DNA from: DASRAJ01 sp035638255
GTDB lineage: Bacteria; Bacteroidota; Bacteroidia; Chitinophagales; UBA10324
NCBI GenBank assembly: GCA_035638255.1
Contig: DASRAJ010000029.1
Location: 83,740-147,739 of the forward strand
DNA: 64,000 nt
Direction of reading: 5' to 3'
Shown here: one piece after another, positions 33,233 through 43,056 of the stretch
Numbering within the stretch: position 1 is the first letter of the stretch
Layout: each line of letters begins with the position of its first letter
Position numbers and translations under genes: made by a program
Notes under the pieces: generated by a model
What the model was told of the DNA's origin: nothing
Database searches by the model: none
The model's input: the letters and a program-made list of their open reading frames with translations, nothing else

Positions 33233-35359
33233 ATGGACGATAATAGTGTTCTTGTGAAATTCCGAAATTCTCGAGGGACTGATTTGCAGGAAAGAATAAG
33301 CAATGCCATATATCAGTATAATGTAGATGAATTAAAATATTTTATAGATTCTATTATTAATGAGGCAATTTGGTTAGATGAATTTTATGATAAAAATTAC
33401 AATGAAGAATCATTTCTTGATTCACTTGAGGAAGCTTTAGACAGTGCAAGTGCAGCGACGAAGGCTAATGTTGAAGTAGCTTTTACGGAGTCAGCCGATT
33501 CATTTATTCATCAAATTAATCCTGAATTACATGATAAAAAATATATTCTCACTCTTTTAAGCATTTCCAAGAATTTGTCTTGGGGAATAGATGAATTAGT
33601 TATTATGTATGGTTTCTTTAAAAATAGCCCCTATGTAGATAATGAGATAGAAGAACAGGCGGCTTTGACATTATCTTTTTATCCTTTTAATAACGATAGA
33701 AAACAATTTTGGACAGAGTTATCTAATAGCCTTACCAATAAATCTTTTTTAGTTTACCCATTAATTATTGATTTATACGATAATGATAAAGAATTATTAT
33801 TGAATCTTCTAAAAGGAGCCAAAACTAAGCCTAATAATATAGATGAAATCCAAAGCGTATTTGCGACAATCCTAGAGCAACTTGTCAATGCAAAAGAAAT
33901 AGACAGAATACTTGTTTTAATTGGAGAAGCACCAACCTGGGTATATGATCTCTTTCTTAATGTTGATAAGGAATTTAATTATGGTGTATTCAGAATTATG
34001 CTTGATATGCAGGATATCTATAAAAATCTAGAGAAATATTTTTGGGATAAAGAATTACAACTAAATTTAAGCTACGTTGTAAATGATGTTTGGGATTGTA
34101 ATTTTGTTCAGTTCATTGATGAACTGAAATATAATGACTTTTTCAATATATCTCTTTCTCCTATTGATAATTTTATCAAGAGAAAAATGAAGGATGAAAA
34201 AAGTAAAGAATTTACAGCAACTGTTTTAGATACTTCAAGATTATTTTTAAAATCATTTCTAAAGAACAATGATTCTTTTAAGGATTTCGATAATAGGAAT
34301 TTACTTTCAATTCTTCCTAAAGAAGTATTACCAAAGAATCAACTTGAAGAAACAAAGGACGTAGCTATTTTAGATATTTTTAAATATTGCTTAGTTAGTA
34401 ACATTAAATCTACAAATCAACTCAAAGATGATCTCCCTGTAGCTTTAAGTCCAGATTGCTTTGTTAACAAATTATACATTGCTTATAAAGAAAATTCTGA
34501 AATTGTGGTTTTCGATAAGAAAGCGGCTGAAGCATTTAGTTTTCTAGATGATTATCTGAGAAGAAATTATGCAAAACATTTCTCTCAGTTTCCTATATTT
34601 ATAAAATTGATACCATCACAGGAGGAAATTATTCAAAGATTAAATGAAAGTAGCCCTATTCTAGTCGTTTGTACAGCCCCAATCTTGGCTGCTGCTCTTA
34701 GTTTTGGATTAAAGGTTTATGTTAGTTTAGATAATGTTAAGGAGCAAATTAAGAAGTTACAACTCAACAATCATTATAATTTTTTTGCTCATATTAATGA
34801 GCACTTTCTTCATATGGCAGCTAATGTTCATAAGAATATTAAGGAAAAGAATGCTTTGAGAATTGCAGCTATGATTTATTTTAGTATAAATAGAATGCTT
34901 GAAGAGGATTTAAGACCGCTTATTCAATTTATAAAGATTAAAATGAATGACTTGAATCTAGAGGAGGAGTATATAGACGAAGCTATTCGGAAATGTTATG
35001 ATTATTCTGCCTTTGAGACAATGAAAATTAAATGTTTTGCGGAGGATAAATCAACATATCCGTTGAAAAAAGGAGCCATATTCGGGAAAAAGACTTTTTC
35101 CAACGGATATTTTGATAGATACTATTACTTTATAAAGGAGCTACAAAGTCGCTTGGAAAAAGACGAAATAAAATTGAGAAAGGAATATTCAGAAAGGGAT
35201 TTTAGTAATTATCAAAAGCGGCAAAAATATTTAATTTCATTCATAAGTAAGAATTTATTCTTTTTTAATCTTGAGCATAATGATGAAATAATTGAAGATG
35301 CAGCGAAACTTTTAGTGATTGATCCAATTGAAAAATCGGAGTACATTCCGGCACTATAA
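33233..35359 (+). CDS. Unrecognised 708-residue helical protein
   Basis: This protein is acidic and almost wholly helical by pattern, with repeated amphipathic helices suggestive of an alpha-solenoid. It has no P-loop, nuclease or membrane segment. A central stretch, SSPILVVCTAPILAAALSFGLKVYV, is the only hydrophobic cluster. It ends exactly one base before the ABC ATPase start, so it must be translated with the transporter. It may be a cytosolic regulator or scaffold for the transporter. No family is recognised. Confidence 0.55.
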   Translation: MDDNSVLVKFRNSRGTDLQERISNAIYQYNVDELKYFIDSIINEAIWLDEFYDKNYNEESFLDSLEEALDSASAATKANVEVAFTESADSFIHQINPELHDKKYILTLLSISKNLSWGIDELVIMYGFFKNSPYVDNEIEEQAALTLSFYPFNNDRKQFWTELSNSLTNKSFLVYPLIIDLYDNDKELLLNLLKGAKTKPNNIDEIQSVFATILEQLVNAKEIDRILVLIGEAPTWVYDLFLNVDKEFNYGVFRIMLDMQDIYKNLEKYFWDKELQLNLSYVVNDVWDCNFVQFIDELKYNDFFNISLSPIDNFIKRKMKDEKSKEFTATVLDTSRLFLKSFLKNNDSFKDFDNRNLLSILPKEVLPKNQLEETKDVAILDIFKYCLVSNIKSTNQLKDDLPVALSPDCFVNKLYIAYKENSEIVVFDKKAAEAFSFLDDYLRRNYAKHFSQFPIFIKLIPSQEEIIQRLNESSPILVVCTAPILAAALSFGLKVYVSLDNVKEQIKKLQLNNHYNFFAHINEHFLHMAANVHKNIKEKNALRIAAMIYFSINRMLEEDLRPLIQFIKIKMNDLNLEEEYIDEAIRKCYDYSAFETMKIKCFAEDKSTYPLKKGAIFGKKTFSNGYFDRYYYFIKELQSRLEKDEIKLRKEYSERDFSNYQKRQKYLISFISKNLFFFNLEHNDEIIEDAAKLLVIDPIEKSEYIPAL

Positions 35360-36112
35360 ATGATTTCAGAAATCATAAAATTGAATAACGTCAGTAAGAA
35401 ATATGAGAATTTGGACAGCTCATTTACTTATGCTCTTAAAAATGTAGATCTTAAAGTAAATGAAATGGAATTTATTTCAGTAATTGGTATGTCCGGTTCA
35501 GGTAAAACAACATTACTAAGATTGATAGCTAAGCTTGAAGTTCCTACTGAAGGCACAATCCAAAAGAATAACTCAGTTGGTCTTAATGATAAGATTGGTT
35601 TTGTTTTTCAGGATAATACAATCTATCCTTGGTTTAGAGTCCAAGACAATATTTTCTTTGCCTTGAAAGCTAAAGGTAAGAAGAACCAAAGTGATTTAAG
35701 TAAGATTGATGAGCTAATGAAGATAGTAGGTTTAGAGCCTTCTATTTTTAAGAATAAATATCCCAAGGAACTATCTGGAGGTGAAAAAAGAAGAGTAGCG
35801 ATTGCAATGGCGTTAGCTCATAATGCACATTTACTGTTACTTGATGAACCTACTTCATCGCTTGATGATGTAAATAAATGGAATTTTCAGGAAACTATAC
35901 AAAGCATTTGGCTAGACAAAAAGTTTACCTGTATTATGGTCACACATGACATTGACGAAGCGGTTTTTTTAGGTGATCAGGTTTTAGTTTTAGATGGCGG
36001 AAAGCTTAAAGGAACTTTCCAAATAAACTTACAAAGACCTAGGACATTGGTAACGAAAGAGTCCTCTGAATTTCTGACGTACAAAAAAATGTGCATGGAA
36101 GCATTAAAATGA
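35360..36112 (+). CDS. SsuB/TauB-like ABC transporter ATPase
   Basis: The protein has 250 residues. The Walker A is VIGMSGSGKTTLLRL (about 42-55), the Q-loop is GFVFQDNTIYPW, the signature is ELSGGEKRRVAIAMAL, the Walker B is LLLLDEPTSSLDD and the switch is MVTHDIDEAVFLGD. It groups with ATPases of nitrate/sulfonate/taurine importers. The stop overlaps the first permease start (ATGA). Confidence 0.85.
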   Translation: MISEIIKLNNVSKKYENLDSSFTYALKNVDLKVNEMEFISVIGMSGSGKTTLLRLIAKLEVPTEGTIQKNNSVGLNDKIGFVFQDNTIYPWFRVQDNIFFALKAKGKKNQSDLSKIDELMKIVGLEPSIFKNKYPKELSGGEKRRVAIAMALAHNAHLLLLDEPTSSLDDVNKWNFQETIQSIWLDKKFTCIMVTHDIDEAVFLGDQVLVLDGGKLKGTFQINLQRPRTLVTKESSEFLTYKKMCMEALK

Positions 36113-36888
36113 AATCGCAAAAAATTATTCGATGGATTTTAATAGCAGCGATATTCATTTCGTTATGGGAATTATTTTCTCTTAAATCTAATAATCCCAA
36201 ATTATTTCCAGATATTTATCATTTATTTACAACTACTTTTCCTTCGATAGGAGTATTTGACGGTGGGCAAGCTTCGTACCTTGCTGCTCTCAAGGTATTA
36301 TTAACAAATTCGTTTATCACCTTCTTAAGACTATTAGTAGGTATATCGCTGGGGATTGTATTAGGACTGATGAATGGACTAATGATACATTACTTTTCGA
36401 CTTTCAAACGTGGAAATTTAATGATTCTGAAATTCTTGCGCAGCATTCCCTTACTCGCACTAATTCCACTATTTCTTTATTGGTTTGGAGGTAGAGAATT
36501 TGGAATAATTTTATATATAATATTTGGAGGTGTTATCATTATAGGTTCAAATACTTATGATGCAGTCTTAAATGTTCCTTTGCCCTATATTGAAAATGCT
36601 AAGATTTTGGGGGCGCATAAAACTAAGATATATAGATCTATTATCTTGGTTGCAATCTTACCTGAAATATACGGAGGACTAAAAAACCTCATTGGACTTT
36701 CATGGGCGATATCTTTAGCAGCAGAATATCTCTCCTCATCAAACGGTCTTGGATTTTTGACTTCTCAATCTTATTCCAATGGTGACATGGGAAAACTATT
36801 GATTTTATGTTTAGTTTATATTATATTGGGTATGCTCAGTTTTACCATTCTTAAGTTTCTCTTCTCAAAATTAATCATTTGGCAATAA
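36109..36888 (+). CDS. ABC transporter permease (SsuC-like), copy 1
   Basis: The protein has 259 residues from MKSQKIIRW. About six membrane helices are visible, and the EAA loop reads YIENAKILGAHKTKIYRSIILVAILPEIYGGLKNLIGLSWAISLAAEYLSSSNGLG, as in SsuC/TauC permeases. It overlaps the ATPase stop by four bases. It probably pairs with the second permease as a heterodimer. Confidence 0.85.
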   Translation: MKSQKIIRWILIAAIFISLWELFSLKSNNPKLFPDIYHLFTTTFPSIGVFDGGQASYLAALKVLLTNSFITFLRLLVGISLGIVLGLMNGLMIHYFSTFKRGNLMILKFLRSIPLLALIPLFLYWFGGREFGIILYIIFGGVIIIGSNTYDAVLNVPLPYIENAKILGAHKTKIYRSIILVAILPEIYGGLKNLIGLSWAISLAAEYLSSSNGLGFLTSQSYSNGDMGKLLILCLVYIILGMLSFTILKFLFSKLIIWQ

Positions 36889-36901
36889 AAACCATTTCAT
36901 C

Positions 36902-38194
36902 ATGAAAATTTCTAGAGCTTTAACCATCCTAAGTGTAATCATTCTTATTGTCTTTGCAATATGGTATTTTGCATTTTATAAAAAACATGAACTTGTAAAC
37001 CCAGCGCAACCTTTGACTAAAGTTAGTTTCGGTATGCTGCCGTATGGGGATCACACTCAAGCAATAATCGCAATTAAAAAAGATTGGTTTAAAGACGTGG
37101 GAATTGATTTAAAATATGAACCAATAAAGGTTGAAGGAGTAGTAAGTTCGCTAAATAGCGGACGCTTGGATATAGTTTCCACTTCTCCAGGAATCATAAT
37201 TTCCTCCTATGATAATGCACCGGATTTGTGTATGTTTGTTTTTGCAGATGTCTTTCAAGGATATGCAATAATGGCTCAGCCGAATGAAAATTATAAGAGC
37301 TATAAAGAATATCTTGATGAAGGAGAAACACCAAATCAGGCAATACATGATGTTATGTTTCAACTTAAAGGAAAAACATTTGCTTACCCCTCTGAAGCAG
37401 CAATTAAACCATTTATAGATATATTACTAGAAAAAGCCGGAATGACCAGATCGGATTTTAAATCCTTAGTACAAGATGATGCTATAAACATTAATGCCAT
37501 GCGGAACAAGACAGCTGATTTTCAAGTAGGAGGCGCCCCATCTCATGTTACATTACAAAAGGAAGGGTTTATACCATTAGTAGGTTCAATAGATGTAGTG
37601 CAAGCTGCGAAAGCATCACCAGACTCTAAGGAATTAGCCAGTGTTTTCCAAGATGGTTGGTCTACCACAAAGAATTATTATGAGAAAAACAAACCAACAA
37701 TATATAGAATGGCTTCTGTCAATTTTCGAATCACAGATTATATTGTTAACCATCCTGATTCGGCTTTGGACTTGCATATGCCCTATTTAAGTCAAGTAAC
37801 AGGCGAAACCTATAGCGCAGAAGATGGGAAAATAATTTACAGTTCGCTTGATCCATTCTATACATTCGATAGTCAAAAGGATTGGTTTCATAATTCGAAT
37901 AATCCTTTATTCTTTCAAAATTTATATGGAAGTCTAATTAATAGCCTTTCTTCAGAAGGCATATTCCAAAAAGGAATCCCTAAAGTAGACGATATTATCT
38001 ATGCGGATAATGTTTATATAGAATTAGAGGATTTAAAACAGAAGTCCCAAGATTTATTTAAACAGATAGATGCAATGCCTAAGCCATTAAAGGGAGAGGA
38101 TAGTGATAATTACTCAAAATCTAAGTTTTATTATTCGATTTTTGATTATTTTGATTCCTACAATTACGCGCAGAAAATAATCAGTTCAAATTAG
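36902..38194 (+). CDS. Membrane-anchored NMT1/SsuA-like substrate-binding protein
   Basis: This 430-residue protein has an N-terminal hydrophobic anchor (about 7-25) without a lipobox Cys. It is then a periplasmic binding protein: KVSFGMLPYGDHTQAIIAIKKDWFKDVGIDLKYEPI, VVSSLNSGRLDIVSTSPGII, GKTFAYPSEAAIKPFIDILLEKAGM. That is the NMT1/SsuA class, which binds sulfonates, thiamine precursors or similar. The last 100 residues are an extension beyond the usual family length (about 320). The ligand is unknown. Confidence 0.75.
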   Translation: MKISRALTILSVIILIVFAIWYFAFYKKHELVNPAQPLTKVSFGMLPYGDHTQAIIAIKKDWFKDVGIDLKYEPIKVEGVVSSLNSGRLDIVSTSPGIIISSYDNAPDLCMFVFADVFQGYAIMAQPNENYKSYKEYLDEGETPNQAIHDVMFQLKGKTFAYPSEAAIKPFIDILLEKAGMTRSDFKSLVQDDAININAMRNKTADFQVGGAPSHVTLQKEGFIPLVGSIDVVQAAKASPDSKELASVFQDGWSTTKNYYEKNKPTIYRMASVNFRITDYIVNHPDSALDLHMPYLSQVTGETYSAEDGKIIYSSLDPFYTFDSQKDWFHNSNNPLFFQNLYGSLINSLSSEGIFQKGIPKVDDIIYADNVYIELEDLKQKSQDLFKQIDAMPKPLKGEDSDNYSKSKFYYSIFDYFDSYNYAQKIISSN

Positions 38195-38210
38195 CATTAA
38201 CATTCTTTTC

Positions 38211-38984
38211 TTGAAAAAGAAAATCAATTTTGCAGATTTAATTCCCTTAATTGTCTTTTTAGGTTTGTGGGAATTTTGTTCTTTTGCGATAAGCGAAAAA
38301 TATTTTCCTCATGTTTTAACAATTATAGGCAGCATAAATCATTCATTTCTTCAGGATCCTTACATTAAATACCAAGGAGGCGGGGATCATGGGTTTAGCT
38401 TGCACATATTAAATACAATAGAGTACTATTTTATTGGATTAGCGATAGGTTTATGCTTAGGAATATTAGTTGCTCTAGTCCTCTTCTTAAAGCCGATGCT
38501 AAGGGAATTATTTGAACCTATTCAAAAAATATTTTTTATTATTCCACCATTGATAATTTCGCCATTCATACTTCTTTTAATTAATAATGGAGGTCTTTCT
38601 AAAATATTAATTGTAAGCCTGTATACCTTATTGTCGATAAGTATTTATACATTAAATTCCTTAGATAATATTAGCAAAAACCTTCTTGATTTGACAAAAT
38701 TATATGATTTGGGTCTTTATGATAAAATAAGAAAGGTGTTTCTGCCGGGAGCATTACCAGGTATTCTTGGAGGTATTCGTGTTAATATATCCATTTCTAT
38801 GGGACTGTTAATTGTGGCAGAATATATTGGACCCCTTCAGGGAATTGGTAAAGTCCTCCACTATGTAATTAGTTTTAACAACGCCACGCTCATTCTCGTA
38901 GCAATTTTTTGGGCAGCGACAATTGTCTTATTTACAGATTTTTTATTGATACTCACTGCAAGAAGGCTTCTTCGATGGACTTAA
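38211..38984 (+). CDS. ABC transporter permease (SsuC-like), copy 2
   Basis: This 257-residue protein starts at TTG (LKKKINFADLIPLIVFLGLWEF). It has six predicted helices, and the EAA loop is DLTKLYDLGLYDKIRKVFLPGALPGILGGIRVNISISMGLLIVAEYIGPLQGIG. It is diverged from copy 1. Two permeases around one binding protein suggest a heterodimeric importer. It is the last gene of the AT-rich cargo. Confidence 0.8.
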   Translation: MKKKINFADLIPLIVFLGLWEFCSFAISEKYFPHVLTIIGSINHSFLQDPYIKYQGGGDHGFSLHILNTIEYYFIGLAIGLCLGILVALVLFLKPMLRELFEPIQKIFFIIPPLIISPFILLLINNGGLSKILIVSLYTLLSISIYTLNSLDNISKNLLDLTKLYDLGLYDKIRKVFLPGALPGILGGIRVNISISMGLLIVAEYIGPLQGIGKVLHYVISFNNATLILVAIFWAATIVLFTDFLLILTARRLLRWT

Positions 38985-39061
38985 GCTTCTTTGATTCAAT
39001 GAATATTGGGTATTGATTATTCAGTTGTGATTATCTTCCCCCTCCCAAAACCCATACTCCC

Positions 39062-39601
39062 ATGATTCCCTTCATCATCGTTGTTGTCCTCATCATTATC
39101 ATTGCAATTGCTATCAGACCATCGGAAATAATTTCTCGATGGCACCACTTCTTTGACGAAGTGCAATACTCTGCTCAGGAATATTATTCATCGCTTGATG
39201 ATTGCATTGAGAAACGAAAGATTCCGAATGGACAATGGACCAGAAAGAACTTTTTTGAAACAAGCATTGTATCAGCGCAGCGACAATACTTTCGTGTCAG
39301 TAATGTCGTGTACATCTTTGACATCTGTGCCTCACCATACGGCAGCGGTTTTTTTGTCTCGTGGTGGTTACGAGAGAGCAAGAGTCTTGCTGAGTTGGCA
39401 TTCGAGAGATTCTTTAAAGCTTCATTCAGAAAAACATACTACGAGATGGATACGCAAACTATGTTTCGTGAAGCAGTTCATCAAGCAGTTTTGGAGGCAA
39501 TACAGAAGATGACCACTGCCAAGGGAATAAGAGGCTTGACAGAACTTGAACAGAAAATGACACTCAATCCCAAACTCATCTTTGACGTGAAGCCCATCTA
39601 A
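39062..39601 (+). CDS. Small single-pass membrane protein of the conjugation module
   Basis: This 179-residue protein has one N-terminal membrane helix (IPFIIVVVLIIIIAIAI, about 2-18). A soluble domain follows with WHHFFDEVQYSAQEYYSSLDDCI and VVYIFDICASPYGSGFFVSWWLRE. Its stop overlaps the start of the large VirD4-like gene (TAATG), so it is probably its membrane partner. The family is not recognised. Confidence 0.6.
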   Translation: MIPFIIVVVLIIIIAIAIRPSEIISRWHHFFDEVQYSAQEYYSSLDDCIEKRKIPNGQWTRKNFFETSIVSAQRQYFRVSNVVYIFDICASPYGSGFFVSWWLRESKSLAELAFERFFKASFRKTYYEMDTQTMFREAVHQAVLEAIQKMTTAKGIRGLTELEQKMTLNPKLIFDVKPI

Positions 39602-42600
39602 TGAGTTTGACCTTACCAGAGAAACTCACTGCCCAATTTTATGATTGGGAACAGCGCGGACGGGGTTGGCATCTGTTTGAGCAACCCATCGAACTTGAGC
39701 CGCCCTTTCATCCATTCTTTTTTCATAGAGTACCAGCCACGCAAGTGAGTGATGATGGACGAAGACCAACCATACTCTCAAATATGGTTGACTTCATTCG
39801 TGGCAAGCAATCACAAGCACAGGCAGAAGAACCACAAGAAATTATTCCGGTAGAGCCATTCGCATTTCAAAACAATGAGACACTGAGAGTTTTTTCAGTT
39901 TCACTTCCTAAAGAACACAAGGTTGAAGTTGAAGAAACAGAGCAGTTACTTCTCATGCTTTCGTATTTACGAGTCCCGGTAAGCTTTGAAATCATTGGAA
40001 GCCATGATTCAATCACGATCCAATTTGCTTGTCGAGAATCTGATTCTTCTCACTTGATTAGTCAGCTCAAAGCATATTTTTCAGAGAGTGTCGTTCTCGA
40101 GAAGAATGATCTGATCTCAGAAAGTTTAAAGAATCCTGAAGCGTTTGGATCAGCAATTGACTTCGGACTGCGGAATGAATTCATGATACCACTTGCTATG
40201 GCAGAGGACTTTCACCTTGATCCTTTTATTGGTTTCTTTGGTGTGCTCGATAACTTACAAGAAGATGAGCATGCAATTATTCAAGTCCTCTTTAATGGTG
40301 CGATTAATCCGTGGTCGGAAAGCATCCTGCGAGCCGTTACAGACAACAATGGTGATCCGTTTTTCATTGATGCGCCTGAGATGACAAAACTTGCCGAAGA
40401 GAAAATTTCTTTTCCGCTCTTCGCAGTTACCATACGAGTGTTGGGTATTTCTCCCATACAACAAAATGCATTCATTCTCTCTCAAAACATCTCACAAGCG
40501 CTCGTTCGTTTTAGTAGTTCTAAAGGCAATACTCTCGTTCCTCTCTTAACAAATGCCTATGATGTTGATACTCGCATAGCTGATATGATCCTTCGTGAAT
40601 CACATCGCTTAGGCATGCTCTTAAACAGCCGTGAGCTTGCTACGTTTGTACACCTGCCATCCCAATCAGTGTTATCTCCAAAACTTGATAGAGAAGCCCG
40701 CAAAACGAAAATTGCTCCGAAGATTACAGAAGGACATGAACTAATACTTGGCATTAATGAGCATCAGGGGAAACAGAAAGCAGTTAGCGTAAGCACATCA
40801 CAGCGACTCAAGCACACTCACATCATCGGTGCAACCGGCACCGGAAAAAGCACACTGCTTCTTAATCTCATTGCACAAGACATTAAGAATGGAAATGGCA
40901 TCGCTGTCTTGGACCCGCATGGTGATCTCATTGAAAGCATCATCTCGTACATACCACAGGATCGAGCAGCGGATGTTTGCATCATTGACCCTGCCGATTC
41001 TGAATTTCCCATCGGCTTCAATATTCTTCAAGCACATTCAGAGATTGAAAAAGAAATTCTCTCATCTGATTTAGTTGCAGGATTCAGAAGACTGAGTACC
41101 TCATGGGGAGATCAAATGAATTCTGTGTTTGCCAATGCCATACTTGCTTTTCTTGAAAGCAAGGACGGCGGCACACTTGGAGACCTGCGAAGATTTTTAG
41201 TGGAGAAAAGTTTTCGTGATGCGTATCTCAAAACTGTTTCCGATCCAAACGTCATCTACTATTGGCAGAAAGAGTATCCTCTACTGCGATCAAATTCCAT
41301 TGGATCAATCCTTACCCGCCTTGATACTTTTCTACGTCCGAAGCTCATTCGCAACATGGTGTCACAGAAGAAAGGATTGGACTTTGAAGCGTTGCTTGAT
41401 ACTAAAAAAATCATTCTTGTAAAACTCTCACAAGGATTAATCGGAACCGAGAACAGCTATCTCCTTGGGACCATCATCGTCTCCAAGATTCATCAGGCTG
41501 CAATGGCACGGCAAGCGCAAGCCAAAGAAGAGCGCAGTGATTTCTTCCTCTACATTGATGAGTTTCAAAACTTCATTACACCCTCTATGTCTTCGATTCT
41601 TTCCGGCGCACGGAAATATCATGTCGGTTTAATATTAGCTCACCAGGACATGCAACAGCTTGTAAAGCAAGATTCAGAACTTGCAAGTTCTGTCATGTCA
41701 AATGCAGGAACAAGAATTTGCTTCCGCATTGGTGATGCTGATGCAAAGCGATTTGAAGACGGGTTTTCATTCTTCGAAGCTCAGGACTTACAGAACTTAA
41801 ATACAGGTGAAGCCATTGTGCGCATTGACAGACCAGAGTTTGATTTCTCATTGACGACGGAATCGTTACCTGAGGCAACGATGAATGAGGAATTGAGAAA
41901 TCGAATTCTGTCTGAGTCGCGGACGAAGTATGGCACCACTCGAGAAGTTATTGAACAAATCCTAAGTAAGAACATTGAAGAATTTGTTGAAGATCAAAAA
42001 CAGTTCCCTCCTGCAGTTATTCAAAAAGAAGAGAAGAGAGTCGAGCCATTATTACAGGAAGAAAAGATAAAAGTACCAGCGGCACCAATTTCAGAAAGCG
42101 GCACCGCGGAGAAATTTATTAAGCAGAAAGAACAAAGTCAGCATCGGTATTTACAGATGCTCATTAAGCGCATGGCAGAGTCTCGAGGATACAAGGCACT
42201 GATTGAGGAACCGACACCGGATGGAAAAGGCAGGGTTGACGTTTCGCTTGAAAGAAATGGAAAGAGAATAGCAATTGAGATTTCAGTGACAACCGAAGAT
42301 GTTTGGGAAGTGCATAACATAGAGAAGTGCTTAAGCGCGCAGTATGATTTTGTTGTCGCTTGTTCAACAGAAAAGAAAACTCTAGAAAATATTCGGAAGA
42401 AAGCTGAAGAACTACTTGATCCCACATTGCTCACTAAACTTCTTTTCTTCCAGCCTGAAGATTTTTTTCTGTACTTAGACAGAGAGGTAGCTAAGGAAGC
42501 GTCTACAGAAACCAGAATGAAAGGTTACAGAGTCAAAGTGGAATACGATCCACTTTCCGAAAGTGATCGGAAGAGTAAGGAATCTTCAATTGCCAATGTC

Positions 42601-42630
42601 ATTCTTAGCTCAAAGAAAAATCGAAAGTAG
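39601..42630 (+). CDS. Large VirD4-like ATPase with C-terminal nuclease-like domain
   Basis: The protein has 1009 residues. The first 390 have no membrane helix and no clear motif. The motor has the Walker A HIIGATGTGKSTLLLNL, then VLDPHGDLIESIISYIP, and the Walker B DFFLYIDEFQNFITPS. The C-terminal 160 residues contain GRVDVSLERNGKRIAIEIS, with D880 and E893 in a PD-(D/E)xK-like arrangement; the usual Lys is Ser895. It is presumed to drive DNA transfer or processing. It is the larger paralogue of the ATPase at 31.1 kb. Confidence 0.75.
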   Translation: MSLTLPEKLTAQFYDWEQRGRGWHLFEQPIELEPPFHPFFFHRVPATQVSDDGRRPTILSNMVDFIRGKQSQAQAEEPQEIIPVEPFAFQNNETLRVFSVSLPKEHKVEVEETEQLLLMLSYLRVPVSFEIIGSHDSITIQFACRESDSSHLISQLKAYFSESVVLEKNDLISESLKNPEAFGSAIDFGLRNEFMIPLAMAEDFHLDPFIGFFGVLDNLQEDEHAIIQVLFNGAINPWSESILRAVTDNNGDPFFIDAPEMTKLAEEKISFPLFAVTIRVLGISPIQQNAFILSQNISQALVRFSSSKGNTLVPLLTNAYDVDTRIADMILRESHRLGMLLNSRELATFVHLPSQSVLSPKLDREARKTKIAPKITEGHELILGINEHQGKQKAVSVSTSQRLKHTHIIGATGTGKSTLLLNLIAQDIKNGNGIAVLDPHGDLIESIISYIPQDRAADVCIIDPADSEFPIGFNILQAHSEIEKEILSSDLVAGFRRLSTSWGDQMNSVFANAILAFLESKDGGTLGDLRRFLVEKSFRDAYLKTVSDPNVIYYWQKEYPLLRSNSIGSILTRLDTFLRPKLIRNMVSQKKGLDFEALLDTKKIILVKLSQGLIGTENSYLLGTIIVSKIHQAAMARQAQAKEERSDFFLYIDEFQNFITPSMSSILSGARKYHVGLILAHQDMQQLVKQDSELASSVMSNAGTRICFRIGDADAKRFEDGFSFFEAQDLQNLNTGEAIVRIDRPEFDFSLTTESLPEATMNEELRNRILSESRTKYGTTREVIEQILSKNIEEFVEDQKQFPPAVIQKEEKRVEPLLQEEKIKVPAAPISESGTAEKFIKQKEQSQHRYLQMLIKRMAESRGYKALIEEPTPDGKGRVDVSLERNGKRIAIEISVTTEDVWEVHNIEKCLSAQYDFVVACSTEKKTLENIRKKAEELLDPTLLTKLLFFQPEDFFLYLDREVAKEASTETRMKGYRVKVEYDPLSESDRKSKESSIANVILSSKKNRK

Positions 42631-43056
42631 TCAGTCTAAAGAGATAACTTTCCTTAGCTTCTTTTTTGATTTTCTGATTGGAGTTTTGTACCCCAATTCC
42701 CAATCGCTAATGTTAGTCGCATCAGTTCCAATCAAGTCAGCTAAGGCAACTTGAGTGAGACCGTTTTCATTACGATATTGCCTTAACCTTTCGCCCAAAG
42801 TTTGGGAGTCTTTCTTCCAAGGATTGAAACCCAAAAAAGAAATAACTTTTGAGCGATGATGGATACGCGGTCTTTTGATTCCTCGCTCCCATTGGGAGAT
42901 AGCGGCAACACAAACCTTGAGCTTATCGGCTAATTCTTCTTGTTTCAAATTGAGGTCAAGCCGCCGCTTTTTGATATGTTCTCCGATGGATGTTGGGGAA
43001 GCCGGATAATTGGAATTCGGCTTTTTTATGGTTTTTTCGAGGGTGGAAAAAGGCAA
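42631..43056 (-). CDS. Double helix-turn-helix regulator at the element edge
   Basis: The frame encodes two XRE-type HTH units: IGEHIKKRRLDLNLKQEELADKLKVCVAAISQWERG, then LGERLRQYRNENGLTQVALADLIGTDATNISDWELG. There is no ATG near the domain. I use a TTG at 43056; the frame stays open to 43122, inside the remains of the exonuclease gene, so the 5' end probably changed when the element joined the chromosome. It is convergent with the VirD4-like gene, with stop codons abutting. Confidence 0.65.
   Translation of the reverse strand: MPFSTLEKTIKKPNSNYPASPTSIGEHIKKRRLDLNLKQEELADKLKVCVAAISQWERGIKRPRIHHRSKVISFLGFNPWKKDSQTLGERLRQYRNENGLTQVALADLIGTDATNISDWELGYKTPIRKSKKKLRKVISLD

Noticed and set aside
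38211..38984. Second permease as a nitrate/taurine transporter with assigned substrate
   Set aside because: The SsuC/TauC class is clear, but nothing in the sequence identifies a substrate, so no gene symbol or specificity is given.
43001..43027. Terminator-like AAGCCG...CGGCTT followed by a T-run on the plus strand
   Set aside because: It lies inside the coding region of the double-HTH gene on the other strand, and no plus-strand gene ends nearby; probably coincidental.
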